NCBI GenBank assembly: GCA_963753135.1
Contig: CAVWBA010000024.1
Coordinates: forward strand, 1 to 64,000
DNA from: Roseiarcus sp963753135
Lineage (GTDB): Bacteria > Pseudomonadota > Alphaproteobacteria > Rhizobiales > Beijerinckiaceae
Direction of reading: 5' to 3'
Length of the DNA: 64,000 nucleotides
Below the pieces are notes generated by a model. The model searched no databases and had not been told where the DNA came from. It saw only the letters and a list, made by a program, of their open reading frames with translations. Both the position numbers and the translations under genes were made by a program. How positions within the stretch are numbered: the first letter of the stretch is position 1; the number at the start of each line of letters is the position of its first letter. Shown here one piece after another: positions 55,685 through 64,000 of this stretch.

Positions 55685-56575
55685 TTGAATTTCGCCATTG
55701 GCCTCGTGATCACCGTCGGCTGCATCCTCGGCGGCTATGCGGCGCTTGGCGGCCATCTCGAAGTGCTGTTTCAGCCTTTCGAGTTCGTCATCATCATGGG
55801 ATCGTCGCTCGGCATTTTCATCGTCGCCAACGCCATGTCGACGATCAAGGACTGCGGCAAGGCGTTCGTCGAGGCCGTCCTCGACAAAGCGCCCAAGCCC
55901 CGCGACTTCCTGGACGTGCTTTCGGCCCTGCACGCGCTCATGCGGGAGCTGAGAGCCAAGTCGCGCAGCGAGGTCGAAGGGCATTTCGACAATCCGCAGG
56001 AATCCGAGATCTTCAAGACCTTCCCGAAGCTCCTGGCGAACAAGGACCTTGTGACGTTCATCTGCGACTACGGCCGTCTCATCATCATCGGCAATGCGCG
56101 GCCGCACGAAATCGAAGCGCTGATGGATGAAGAAATCGAGACCCTGGCGCATGACCGATATAAGCCAGTGCACGCCTTTCAGGCGGTCGCCGACGGATTG
56201 CCTGCGCTCGGCATCGTCGCCGCGGTGCTCGGCATCATCCACGCCATGGGCGCGCTCGACCAATCCCCTGAGATTCTCGGCGGCCTCATCGGCGCGGCGC
56301 TGGTGGGGACCTTCGCCGGCATTTTCCTGTCCTATGCAATCCTCGCGCCGATTGCCCAGAAAATAAAGACGGTGCGGCAGAAGCAGCTGAGGCTCTTCAC
56401 GCTGGTGAAGCAAAGCCTGCTCGCCTTCATGAATGGCGCGATGCCGCAGGTGGCGGTCGAGTTCGGCCGCAAGACGATCCCCTCCAAGGAGCGGCCGACG
56501 ATCGACGTCGTCGAGAACGAGACGACATCCGCAGGCGCAGGCGGCGGCGAGCCGGCGATCCGGGAGGCCGCATAA
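55685..56575 (+). CDS. motA: Flagellar motor stator protein MotA
   Basis: A 296-residue inner-membrane stator subunit. Four helices are visible: IGLVITVGCILGGYAALGG, FEFVIIMGSSLGIFIVANA, AFQAVADGLPALGIVAAVLG with the proton-channel side, and LIGAALVGTFAGIFLSYAIL; the large cytoplasmic loop between helices 2 and 3 contains the charged motor-contact region (RELRAKSRSEVEGHFDNP). The start is a TTG at 55685 (NFAIGL) with GGAG before it; an upstream TTG at 55658 is possible but adds nothing conserved. MotB is not in the window. fliM follows by three bases. Confidence 0.93.
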   Translation: MNFAIGLVITVGCILGGYAALGGHLEVLFQPFEFVIIMGSSLGIFIVANAMSTIKDCGKAFVEAVLDKAPKPRDFLDVLSALHALMRELRAKSRSEVEGHFDNPQESEIFKTFPKLLANKDLVTFICDYGRLIIIGNARPHEIEALMDEEIETLAHDRYKPVHAFQAVADGLPALGIVAAVLGIIHAMGALDQSPEILGGLIGAALVGTFAGIFLSYAILAPIAQKIKTVRQKQLRLFTLVKQSLLAFMNGAMPQVAVEFGRKTIPSKERPTIDVVENETTSAGAGGGEPAIREAA

Positions 56576-56578
56576 GCC

Positions 56579-57525
56579 ATGGAAGAGGCAACGCGCGAGT
56601 TCGATCATGGCGCACGCAGATTGCAGGGCGCGATGCTCGAGCATCCGAACCTCGCCATCGAGCGCATGCCGGGGCTCAGCTTCGCGCTCAATCGCTTCAT
56701 CGCGGAGGCGCCGGCGCGGCTTGCTGCGCTCATCGCCCGCCCTTCCGGCGCTGCAATCGAGGGGATTCGCGCGACCACGCTATTTGAGGCGATTGAGGAA
56801 TGCTCCGGTCTGACCGCGGCCATCTATGCGAGCGCCGAACCCGAAGCGCGCTTCATGATTGCGCTCGATGAGCGCATCGATGAGCTGATTGTCTCCTCCA
56901 TTTTCGGCGAAGCTGTCGGCGCCGATCGTTCCGACAAACCGGGACGCCAACAACAGAGCCCGCGCACGGCGATCGAGGCTTCGCTTGTCGAAGCCTTCGC
57001 GTGTGCGCTCGGAGAGGCGCTCGAGGCGGCCTTCGCTCCGGTCGCTCGGATTGTGCTCAGCTTCGAGCGGCTGACGACAATCAAGGATCCGTACGCGCTT
57101 GGCCGGCGGGACGGCGAGGCGGCGGCGGCGCGGTTCACGCTCGGCATGATGAGTGGCGTCTGCGAGGGCCTTCTCCTGCTGCCGCAGGCGTTTCTGCTGC
57201 CCTTTCGCGCCGAACTGGCGAACAATCCCGAGGCCGAGCGCGCCGGCCGCAGACCGGCGCTGGTCCCGGCTGATGGAGGCCGGCGTTCAGCAGGCGCGGC
57301 TGCCCGTGACAGCTGATCCTGGAGGAGGTTCCGATGAGTCTCGGCGAAGTCGCCGATTTCCGTGTCGGCGGCCTATTGCCCCTGCAGTGCAATGATTTCA
57401 ACGCCATCCGCCTCGAATGCTCCGGGCGCGGCATGTTCACCTGCAAACTCGGCCAAGCGGACGGGCGCTACCGTCTCGAAGTCGACGGTCCGATCCCGCA
57501 GGGACAAGACGCAGCCAAGCGATAG
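56579..57525 (+). pseudogene. fliM: Flagellar motor switch protein FliM, two or more frameshifts
   Basis: The C-ring switch protein that binds CheY-P. It starts at ATG 56579 (MEEATREFDHGARRLQGAML), continues with SFALNRFIAEAPARLAALIA and VARIVLSFERLTTIKDPYAL to about 57240, then changes frame to WSRLMEAGVQQARLPVTA, and changes again near 57310 to LILEEVPMSLGEVADFRVGG and GRGMFTCKLGQADGRYRLEV, the SpoA-type C-terminal domain, ending at 57525. The whole is about 315 residues, typical of Rhizobiales FliM. Both shifts lie close together. If real, the strain would be non-motile. Confidence 0.85.
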
Positions 57526-57587
57526 GCGGAGGCGATTTCTCATGCCGCCTCCTACTCCTACTCCGACACCCTTGAGCTAGAACTAAC

Positions 57588-57953
57588 ATGGACGCAGCCG
57601 CCATCACTTCCGAGCCGCCCAGCGCCGTCGACCCCGCGAAGTCGGAGCCAATCGCCGGCGGGCCTAATCTTGGCGCGATCCTGTCGATACCAGTCACGGT
57701 GCAAGTCGTGCTCGGCTCGACGTCGCTGCCGGTTTCCGGACTTATGAAACTCGCCCGCGGCGCCGTCGTCTCGCTTGATCAGCGGGTCGGCGATCCAGTC
57801 GACGTCGTCGTCAATGGCACGGTGATCGCGCGCGGCGAAATTGTCGTGGTCGATGACGCGAGCCAGCGATTTGGGGTGTCGCTGCTCGAGGTCGTCGCCG
57901 GAGGCGGGCTTAGACAGCAGCTGAAGGCTCCCCAGGAGGGCGGCAATGCCTGA
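57588..57953 (+). CDS. fliN: Flagellar motor switch protein FliN
   Basis: A 121-residue C-ring protein. After a variable N-terminal 28 residues the SpoA domain reads AILSIPVTVQVVLGSTSLPV, GLMKLARGAVVSLDQRVGD, VDVVVNGTVIARGEIVVVDD and GVSLLEVV, all typical. Its stop overlaps the start of fliG by eight bases, so translation is coupled. Confidence 0.95.
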   Translation: MDAAAITSEPPSAVDPAKSEPIAGGPNLGAILSIPVTVQVVLGSTSLPVSGLMKLARGAVVSLDQRVGDPVDVVVNGTVIARGEIVVVDDASQRFGVSLLEVVAGGGLRQQLKAPQEGGNA

Positions 57954-58959
57954 GGCGATTGGCGGCGAAAGAGCGCTCACGGGTCCCGAGAGAGCGGCGG
58001 CGCTGCTCTTGATGATCGGCAGGCCCCCCGCCGCTCGGCTGCTCAAGCAGTTCGATCAACCGGACTTGCAAGCGGTGGCGCGGGCGGCGGCAGGACTCGG
58101 CGCGATCTCGGCGACAACTCTGGATCGCCTGGTCGACGAATTCGTGATCGACTTCTCCGCCGGCGCCGATCTCATCGGCGATACTGCCCAAGTCAAGAAC
58201 CTGCTCGCCGACGCTCTGCCGCCCGAGCAGATCGCCGACATTTTTGGCTCTGAACCCCGCGAGCGCGATGAAGTCGATGTTTGGCGGGCGCTAAGCGAGA
58301 GCCCCGAAGCCGTGGTCATCGCTCTCCTCATGGCGGAGCGGCCGACGACGGCGACCTATATCCTCTCCAAGCTCAATTCCTCGGTCGCGACCAAGGTTGT
58401 CGCCGCGCTGCCGCGCGATCGGCGCAACGCCGCTCTCTGCGGACTGGTCGCGCCGCTCAATGTGACGCCGCTCGCTGCGCGGCTCATCGAGGAGGCGGTG
58501 GGAAGCGCGCTGAAACAGGCGCCGAAGGCGGCGGCCGACGGCGATGGGCGGTCGCGCCTCGCCGGCATTATCAATGGCCTCGATCCGCCGGAGGCGGAGG
58601 ACGCGATGCGAGCGCTCGAACAGGCTCGCCCGAAAGACGCCGCGATTGTGAAAACGATGCTGTTCTCTTTCAACGATCTGCCGGGACTGTCCGAACGGGC
58701 CCGCGCGCTCTTGTTCGACCGCGCCTCGATCGACATTGTCGTCATGGCGCTCAGGGGGACGGACGCGGACTTCCGCGACACTGTGCTGTCGTCCATGCCG
58801 TCGCGCGGTCGTCGTCTGGTTGAAGGGGAACTCAGTTCCGGCGCCTCGGCGCCGCCTCGGGACATCGCCAAGGCGCGCAAGGCCATTGCCGAAATCGTGC
58901 TCGGCATGGCGAGCCGCAATGAGATCGAGCTTGGCGGCCCGCCGGCCGAGGCGGCTTAG
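57946..58959 (+). CDS. fliG: Flagellar motor switch protein FliG
   Basis: A 337-residue rotor protein that meets the stator. The N-terminal part (TGPERAAALLLMIGRPPAAR) contacts the MS ring; the middle part has SSVATKVVAALPRDRRNAAL; the C-terminal torque domain has DIVVMALRGTDADFRDTVLS and SMPSRGRRLVEGELSSG, with the charged residues that engage MotA. The length and layout are normal for Rhizobiales. The gene is intact. Confidence 0.94.
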   Translation: MPEAIGGERALTGPERAAALLLMIGRPPAARLLKQFDQPDLQAVARAAAGLGAISATTLDRLVDEFVIDFSAGADLIGDTAQVKNLLADALPPEQIADIFGSEPRERDEVDVWRALSESPEAVVIALLMAERPTTATYILSKLNSSVATKVVAALPRDRRNAALCGLVAPLNVTPLAARLIEEAVGSALKQAPKAAADGDGRSRLAGIINGLDPPEAEDAMRALEQARPKDAAIVKTMLFSFNDLPGLSERARALLFDRASIDIVVMALRGTDADFRDTVLSSMPSRGRRLVEGELSSGASAPPRDIAKARKAIAEIVLGMASRNEIELGGPPAEAA

Positions 58960-59004
58960 GTTTTGGGGAGCCTGCGAAGACCACCGCTGGGGCGCGGGTG
59001 AGCG

Positions 59005-60090
59005 ATGAGCGGCGACGTCGATCCTGAAGACAAAACCGAGGAGCCGACAGAGAAACGGCTCCACGATGCGGTCGAGCGCGGCGAAGTCGCTTTTTCGCGT
59101 GAGGCGCCGCTGTTCGCCTCGCTGTCTGCGACGCTTCTCGTGCTCATATTCGTCATTCCTGCGCGCGCCGAGGCTCTCCTCACCGCGCTTGTCGGCCTCA
59201 TCGACGACCCTGCCGGCTGGCGGATCGAACGCGGCGAGGACGTGCTTGCTCTCGCCAGCCCGCTCGTAGACGCCTGCATGCATTTCCTCCTGCCGACGGT
59301 GATTCTTCTCACGGTCGCGGGCCTTCTCGCCTCCGTCGCCCAGAGCCCCCCGAACATCGTCCCCGACCGAATCTTGCCGGACGCCTCGCGCATCTCGCTG
59401 CGGAAGGGCCTGAGCCGCCTGTTCGGCGCTCGCGGTTGGACGGAATTCCTGAAAAGCCTCATCAAGCTCGCCGCGGTGATTGCGGTCGCGATGATGATGC
59501 TGATCGGCCAAAAGGTCGTTCTGCTCACGGCGATGGACATCGACCCGGGCATGCTGCCGCAGCGCGTGCTCGATCTCGCGGTCAAAACGGTCGCCGCGGT
59601 GCTCGTCGCGACGGTCGCGGTCGCCGCCGCGGATCTCGCCTGGTCGCGAATCCTTTGGCGGCGCGACCATCGGATGAGCAAGCAGGAGGTCAAGGAGGAG
59701 CTGCGCCAGGCCGAGGGCGACCGCATGATCAAAGCGCGGTTGCGCTCGCTCCGTCTCGATCGCTCGCGCAAGCGGATGCTTTCCGCCGTGCCGCGCGCCA
59801 CGATGGTCGTGGTCAACCCGACCCATTACGCGGTCGCCATGCGATACGTCCGCTCTGAGGGCGGCGCGCCGATGGTGGTCGCGAAAGGAGCCGATTTCAT
59901 CGCGTTGAAGATCCGTTCGATCGCCGAGGAGAACGCCATTCCGGTCATCGAGGACAAGCCGCTCGCGCGCTCGCTCTACGCCGCGGTCGATGTCGATCGC
60001 CCGATTCCGGCTGAATTCTATCGAGCCGTCGCCGAAATCGTCCACCTGATCCAGCAGAGGAAGGGTCAATGGGCCTCGCGAAGACAATGA
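59005..60090 (+). CDS. flhB: Flagellar export apparatus protein FlhB
   Basis: A 361-residue switch subunit of the flagellar type III export gate. Its N-terminus (DKTEEPTEKRLHDAVERGEV) is the family signature; four membrane helices follow; the cytoplasmic domain holds the autocleavage motif NPTH (residues about 271-274, in MVVVNPTHYAVAMRY). The C-terminus overlaps the next gene's start by 22 bases. Confidence 0.95.
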   Translation: MSGDVDPEDKTEEPTEKRLHDAVERGEVAFSREAPLFASLSATLLVLIFVIPARAEALLTALVGLIDDPAGWRIERGEDVLALASPLVDACMHFLLPTVILLTVAGLLASVAQSPPNIVPDRILPDASRISLRKGLSRLFGARGWTEFLKSLIKLAAVIAVAMMMLIGQKVVLLTAMDIDPGMLPQRVLDLAVKTVAAVLVATVAVAAADLAWSRILWRRDHRMSKQEVKEELRQAEGDRMIKARLRSLRLDRSRKRMLSAVPRATMVVVNPTHYAVAMRYVRSEGGAPMVVAKGADFIALKIRSIAEENAIPVIEDKPLARSLYAAVDVDRPIPAEFYRAVAEIVHLIQQRKGQWASRRQ

Positions 60091-60566
60091 CCGCGCCGGG
60101 ACGAAGTCCGCGACAGCGCAGGCCGCTCGAGCGCGAGCAGATCATCGCCGATGCGCTGGTGGACTTCGCGAGCGAGCTTAGGCTCACCGACGCGGCGGAA
60201 CTGATGTCGATGATCCAAAACGAGCAAGCGGCGAATCTCGCCGACCTCGTCAATTCGTCGACCGAGCTTTTCTTCAAGAGCGGGACGTTGCGTTACGCTC
60301 TGTCGGCGAGCTTCAAGGCGCCCTGGGACGCGACGCCGACCGTCGAGATCGACATGGAGTTCCGCCACGCCGCCGTCTGCGCCTTCTTCCGGCTCAAGAT
60401 CGGTCAACGCCGCGCCGGAGTCGAAATCCAGGACATTCTCTTCGAGGAACAGGGGCTGGACGACCTTGCCAAAGCCGAACGCCTCTCCGAGGCCCTCGAG
60501 ACCGCGCGGGTGCGGAGCCTGCGAGCAGGAGTCGAGCCGCCGTCTCAAGCTCCGTGCAAGCCCTGA
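60069..60566 (+). CDS. Conserved-looking unknown protein of the flagellar cluster
   Basis: A 165-residue soluble protein with LEREQIIADALVDFASELRL and AELMSMIQNEQAANLADLVN in the helical N-terminal half and a beta-rich second half (WDATPTVEIDMEFRHAAVCA, FRLKIGQRRAGVEIQDILF). It has no signal or membrane segment. I do not recognise a named family. It starts inside flhB and precedes flgB, so it is translated with the flagellar operon and may assist export or rod assembly; this is inferred from position alone. Confidence 0.75.
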   Translation: MGLAKTMTAPGRSPRQRRPLEREQIIADALVDFASELRLTDAAELMSMIQNEQAANLADLVNSSTELFFKSGTLRYALSASFKAPWDATPTVEIDMEFRHAAVCAFFRLKIGQRRAGVEIQDILFEEQGLDDLAKAERLSEALETARVRSLRAGVEPPSQAPCKP

Positions 60567-60608
60567 CGCGCAGATTTCATCCAATCCCGGTCCCAGAATG
60601 GCGTTCAA

Positions 60609-60986
60609 TTGTCCTCGATCTACCTCTTCGAAGTCGGCTCGCAGAAGGCGCAATGGCTGTCCGCGCGTCAGACCGCGATCGCCGCCAATGTCGCCAACGT
60701 CAATACGCCCAGCTATCGCGCGGTCGACATTCAGCCGTTCTCCGCCGTCCTCGATTCATCCCCTATAGAATTGGCGACCACCAACCCGGCCCACCTATCG
60801 CTGCCGCAGTCGGAAGCAGGCGCTTTGCGCGAGGTCGAAGTTGACCCGGCGGAACAGACCTTGTCCGGCAACACGGTCAATCTCGAACAGCAGATGGTCA
60901 ATCTCGGCGAGGTCAATCGGGACTACACGATGAGCTCCAACATCCGCCGAGCCTTTCATCAACTCCTTCTCTCTGCGCTCAAGTGA
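60609..60986 (+). CDS. flgB: Flagellar basal-body rod protein FlgB
   Basis: A 125-residue proximal rod protein. It opens SSIYLFEVGSQKAQWLSARQ, then IAANVANVNTPSYRAVDI, the rod motif, and ends with MVNLGEVNRDYTMSSNIRRA. A TTG at 60609 is the only start that gives the conserved opening, because the ATG at 60599 is in another frame. It is followed by flgC after six bases. Confidence 0.93.
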   Translation: MSSIYLFEVGSQKAQWLSARQTAIAANVANVNTPSYRAVDIQPFSAVLDSSPIELATTNPAHLSLPQSEAGALREVEVDPAEQTLSGNTVNLEQQMVNLGEVNRDYTMSSNIRRAFHQLLLSALK

Positions 60987-60992
60987 ACCGTC

Positions 60993-61412
60993 ATGCAGGA
61001 TTCGTTACAGACCGCGCTTCGCATCGCCGCCTCCGGGCTGCAGGCCCAATCGACGCGCCTTCGCATTGTGTCGCAGAATATCGCCAACGCCCAATCGACC
61101 GGCTCGACGCCCGGCGCCGACCCCTACGCGCGCCAGACCGTCTCGTTCGAAAGCGAGATGGATCGGACGCTCGGCGCCAATGTGGTCGCCGTCAAATCGA
61201 TCGGCGTCAACTCCTCTCCATTCAAGATCGAGCGCGACCCGGGCAATCCAGCGGCGGACGAAAACGGTATGGTGAAGATGCCCAACGTCGATGTGCTGAC
61301 CGAGCTAGCCGACATGCGGGAAGCGAACCGCAGCTACGAAGCCAATCTCCAAGTCGCCAAGCAGTCGGCTGAGATGCTGAACACTACCATCAGTCTGATG
61401 AAGGACGCCTGA
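60993..61412 (+). CDS. flgC: Flagellar basal-body rod protein FlgC
   Basis: A 139-residue proximal rod protein. It opens MQDSLQTALRIAASGLQAQS with VSQNIANAQSTGSTPGADPY, the rod-protein N-terminal motif, and ends with VLTELADMREANRSYEANLQ, the matching C-terminal motif. It is the normal partner of FlgB and FliE in building the proximal rod. Confidence 0.95.
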   Translation: MQDSLQTALRIAASGLQAQSTRLRIVSQNIANAQSTGSTPGADPYARQTVSFESEMDRTLGANVVAVKSIGVNSSPFKIERDPGNPAADENGMVKMPNVDVLTELADMREANRSYEANLQVAKQSAEMLNTTISLMKDA

Positions 61413-61443
61413 ACGGCGAGCGTCGGTGCATGAGGATGAATCG

Positions 61444-61746
61444 ATGATCGAGAGCGTTTCTGGGATTGGCGCCGCTAGCGTGAGCAGCGGCGTTCGAAGC
61501 TCGACGGCTGCCGCGGCGCCGGCCCAAGGGCCGAGTTTCGACCAGGCTCTCTCACAAGTGATCGGCTCCGCCGTCGATACGCTGCAAACCGGCGAAGCCA
61601 TCGCGATCCAGGGCATAGAGGGCGCGGCTTCGCCGATGAAGGTCGTGGACTCGGTGATGGCGGCCCAGCGTTCGCTCCAGACCGTTCTTGCGATACGCGA
61701 CAAGGCGGTCTCCGCTTACCAAGAGATCGCCCGGATGACGATCTGA
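61444..61746 (+). CDS. fliE: Flagellar hook-basal body adaptor FliE
   Basis: A 100-residue protein joining the MS ring to the rod. The recognisable part is SFDQALSQVIGSAVDTLQTG followed by VDSVMAAQRSLQTVLAIRDK and AVSAYQEIARMTI, the family C-terminus. ATG 61444 gives a normal length; a GTG at 61426 would add six residues. It lies between flgC and flgG, as in relatives. Confidence 0.93.
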   Translation: MIESVSGIGAASVSSGVRSSTAAAAPAQGPSFDQALSQVIGSAVDTLQTGEAIAIQGIEGAASPMKVVDSVMAAQRSLQTVLAIRDKAVSAYQEIARMTI

Positions 61747-61796
61747 TCCGGCGATCCTGAGGCGCGTATTCTCAAGCGGAAACGAAGGGTGTTGAC

Positions 61797-62585
61797 ATGA
61801 GAGCGTTGGCGATCGCGGCGACGGGCATGAGCGCGCAAGAGCAAAATCTGGAGGTGATCGCGAACAACGTCGCCAACATCAACACAACCGGCTTCAAACG
61901 CTCCCGCGCGGAATTCACCGACCTCATCTATCAGACTGAGCGCCTGATGGGCGTTTCGAATCGTGGCCGCGACGCGACCGTGCCCGAGGGCGCTCAGATC
62001 GGCCTCGGCGTTCGCACCGCCGCCATTCGCAGCGTCAACATTCAAGGCGCGCTGACCAACACCGGCAACCAGCTCGATCTTGCGGTCCAGGGGCGCGGCT
62101 GGTTTCAGGTGACGACGCCGAATGGCGACACCGTCTACACGCGCGACGGCGCGTTCAACACCAATGCGAACGGCCAGCTTGTCACCATGGACGGCTATCA
62201 AGTGAACCCGTCGATCCTCGTTCCCCAGACGGCGACCGCCGTGACCGTCAGCCAGACCGGTCTCGTGACCGCGACAGTTCCCGGCCAGTCGACGCCCCAG
62301 CAGGTCGGCCAGTTGACGATCGCGAACTTCGTCAACGAAGCCGGTCTCCTGGCGCTTGGCGGCAACTACTTCCAGCAGACGGCCGCGTCCGGCCAGCCGA
62401 CCGTCGGCGTTCCGGGCGACACAGCGTTTGGGATCATCCAGCAGGGCTATGTCGAGGCTTCCAACGTCGATCCCGTGACCGAGATCACCAACCTCATTGC
62501 CGCTCAGCGCGCCTATGAAATGAACTCCAAGGTCATCCAGGCCGCAGACCAGATGTCCGGCACAATCTCCAACCTGCGCAGCTAG
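61797..62585 (+). CDS. flgG: Flagellar distal rod protein FlgG
   Basis: A 262-residue distal rod protein, full length and intact. It has MRALAIAATGMSAQEQNLEV, NNVANINTTGFKRSRAEFTD, the central GRGWFQVTTPNGDTVYTRDG and the C-terminal NVDPVTEITNLIAAQRAYEM. It is preceded by a 50-base gap. Confidence 0.97.
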   Translation: MRALAIAATGMSAQEQNLEVIANNVANINTTGFKRSRAEFTDLIYQTERLMGVSNRGRDATVPEGAQIGLGVRTAAIRSVNIQGALTNTGNQLDLAVQGRGWFQVTTPNGDTVYTRDGAFNTNANGQLVTMDGYQVNPSILVPQTATAVTVSQTGLVTATVPGQSTPQQVGQLTIANFVNEAGLLALGGNYFQQTAASGQPTVGVPGDTAFGIIQQGYVEASNVDPVTEITNLIAAQRAYEMNSKVIQAADQMSGTISNLRS

Positions 62586-62606
62586 ACCAAACCTCGGAGC
62601 CGATCC

Positions 62607-63077
62607 ATGCGCCTGACGCAAGCCCGGCCGCTTCTCAAGGCGGCGATTGTCGTGTTCGCGGCGGCTTGCGCCTCGCCTTCTTCTGCGCAGGAAGACCCCG
62701 TCCCGACCCCGAAGGCGGTGATCTATCCCGGCGACTTAATCCGTGACGAGATGCTCGTCGACGTTCCCAACCCGGCGCGCGACGGATCGGGGCCGTTCGT
62801 CAATTCGCGCTCGCTCATCGTCGGCAAGGCCGCGCGGCTCACCCTGCTCCCCGGGCACGCGATTCCATTTTCGGGCGTCTCCAATCGCAAGCTCGTTTCC
62901 AATGGCGCCGAGGTCAGGCTCGTCTTTTCCGAGGGCGGTCTCATCATCACGACCACGGGCTCGGCGCTGCAAGACGGCTCGATCGGAGACATCGTCAAGG
63001 TTCGTAACGAGGACAGCGGCGTCACAGTGACCGGCGCCGTCCAGCCGGATGGCTCGGTCCAAGTGAGCGGGGGATGA
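62607..63077 (+). CDS. flgA: P-ring assembly chaperone FlgA
   Basis: A 156-residue periplasmic chaperone for FlgI. The signal sequence (AAIVVFAAACASPSSAQ) is followed by VIYPGDLIRDEMLVDVPN and a SAF-type beta domain with GKAARLTLLPGHAIPFSGVS and GSIGDIVKVRNEDSGVTVTG. The stop overlaps flgI by four bases (ATGA). Confidence 0.93.
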   Translation: MRLTQARPLLKAAIVVFAAACASPSSAQEDPVPTPKAVIYPGDLIRDEMLVDVPNPARDGSGPFVNSRSLIVGKAARLTLLPGHAIPFSGVSNRKLVSNGAEVRLVFSEGGLIITTTGSALQDGSIGDIVKVRNEDSGVTVTGAVQPDGSVQVSGG

Positions 63078-64000
63078 TGCGGCGACTGATTCTGGCGCTT
63101 GCGGTGTGTCTCGCTGCCGCGCCCGCCCTCGCGGCTCGGATCAAGGATATCTCGGTCCTGAATAGCGCCCACGACAGTCAGCTCGTCGGCTACGGCCTCG
63201 TGGTTGGTCTGCAGGGCTCGGGCGACACCCTGCGCAATGCGCCCTTCACCGAGCAGTCCGTTCAGGCAATGCTCACGCACCTGGGCCTCGACGTGCATGG
63301 GGCCTCGCTGCGCAACCGCAATGTCGCGTCCGTCATTGTCACTTGTGACCTCTCCGCTGGAATGGAGGTGGGCACGCGAATGGACGTGACCGTCTCGGCG
63401 CTTGGCGACGCGCCATCCTTGATGGGCGGGACGCTGCTGCTCACCCAGCTCCAGGCGGCGGACGGAACGATCTATGCAAGCGCGCAAGGCGCAGTCTCGG
63501 TGACCGGATTCGACGCCGTCGGGCAAGGCGAGACGCTGTCGCAAGGCGTGCCGACCGCGGGCCGCATCCCGAATGGCGCAATCGTCGAGCACGAGCTCCC
63601 CGGCTTTGCCGATGAGTTGCGCTCGATGCTCGAATTGAAGAACCCCGACTATACAACCGCAGTCAGGATCGTCGACGCGATCAACGCCTATTCCCGCGAG
63701 CGATTCCGCGCGAGCGCCGCTTATGAAGTCGATAGCCGAAGAGTCGAATTGTTCCGTCCCCGCAGGATCTCGTTTGCCCGGTTCATGGCCGAGATTGGGG
63801 AGCTTCAGGTAGCCCCGGACATGGCCGCGCGCGTCGTTCTCGACGCGCGGACCGGCACGGTGGTCGTTGGTCAGGACGTGCAGATTTCGACGGTCGCGGT
63901 GACCTACGGGACACTGACGGTCCGGGTTAACGAGCAGCCTCGCGTCTCCCAGCCGGCCCCGTTCTCGAACGGCAGGACCGTCGTCACGCCCAACACCAGG
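63074..64000 (+). CDS. flgI: Flagellar P-ring protein FlgI (partial, runs off the window)
   Basis: The first 309 codons of the P-ring protein. It starts at ATG 63074 (or the adjacent ATG 63077) inside the flgA stop, has a signal peptide (LILALAVCLAAAPALAARI), and reads VGYGLVVGLQGSGDTLRNAP, the family core. Later come VTVSALGDAPSLMGGTLLLT and DMAARVVLDARTGTVVVGQD. No stop or shift occurs up to base 64000. Confidence 0.95.
   Translation, partial: MMRRLILALAVCLAAAPALAARIKDISVLNSAHDSQLVGYGLVVGLQGSGDTLRNAPFTEQSVQAMLTHLGLDVHGASLRNRNVASVIVTCDLSAGMEVGTRMDVTVSALGDAPSLMGGTLLLTQLQAADGTIYASAQGAVSVTGFDAVGQGETLSQGVPTAGRIPNGAIVEHELPGFADELRSMLELKNPDYTTAVRIVDAINAYSRERFRASAAYEVDSRRVELFRPRRISFARFMAEIGELQVAPDMAARVVLDARTGTVVVGQDVQISTVAVTYGTLTVRVNEQPRVSQPAPFSNGRTVVTPNTR

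Noticed and set aside
58291..60087. A 598-codon minus-strand frame opposite fliG and flhB
   Set aside because: Shadow of two well-conserved flagellar genes; Arg- and Asp-rich without any motif.

Overview
The window looks like a chromosomal piece of a GC-rich alphaproteobacterium, probably of the order Rhizobiales/Hyphomicrobiales and with C1- or C2-assimilating metabolism. This is inferred from the protein families and their arrangement: ethylmalonyl-CoA mutase and crotonyl-CoA carboxylase/reductase lie side by side (ethylmalonyl-CoA pathway), groESL carries a CIRCE operator, and the flagellar genes have the Rhizobiales-type order flgF-fliI / motA-fliM-fliN-fliG-flhB / flgB-flgC-fliE-flgG-flgA-flgI. 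No rRNA gene and no CRISPR array was seen. One tRNA gene (Gln, TTG) is present.

Layout. 1-4.1 kb: a decaying sugar ABC importer (ATPase, two permeases), a VOC protein and a broken SDR. 4.1-7.95 kb: an IS21-family element whose istA is split by an IS256-family element with a perfect 8-bp target duplication. 7.95-11.2 kb: a phage-type recombination remnant (ERF annealing protein plus nonsense-mutated YqaJ exonuclease), two paired conserved hypotheticals and a 119-bp MITE-like repeat. 11.2-24.3 kb: core genes (RgpF-like glycan protein, ecm, ccr, rpiA, DUF2059, gor, potassium channel, groESL, transglutaminase-like). 24.3-38.8 kb: priA, rplS, PadR regulator, multicopper oxidase, infC, MFS exporter, a 2OG-Fe(II)-type dioxygenase, and a TetR-MFP-RND efflux locus with a perfect palindromic operator. 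39-41.4 kb: an IS110 transposase and a second, inverted, almost identical IS256 copy. 41.8-45.5 kb: CitE-like lyase, MaoC hydratase, DUF2336 and DsbA/FrnE. 45.7-49.1 kb: a mobile-element dump around tRNA-Gln (alpha/beta hydrolase remnant, IS66 remnant, broken IS110). 49.4-53 kb: DUF2721 remnant, an Ntn-type amide hydrolase, DUF1254. 53-64 kb: flagellar genes, running off the right edge inside flgI.

The most striking general property is the number of otherwise well-conserved genes broken by one-base shifts: the ABC ATPase, a permease, SDR, gor, priA, the dioxygenase, the RND adaptor, an IS110 transposase, fliI and fliM. Breaks in priA, fliI and fliM, with conserved residues intact on both sides, point to base-calling or assembly indels at least in part. 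The nonsense mutations (YqaJ, IS66, DUF2721) and IS truncations look like real decay. I did not find a convincing novel defence or biosynthetic system. The best leads are the recombination module cut by IS21, the non-coding flanks of the IS110 elements (possible bridge RNAs), two conserved-looking unknown genes inside the flagellar locus, and the palindromic PadR and TetR operators.
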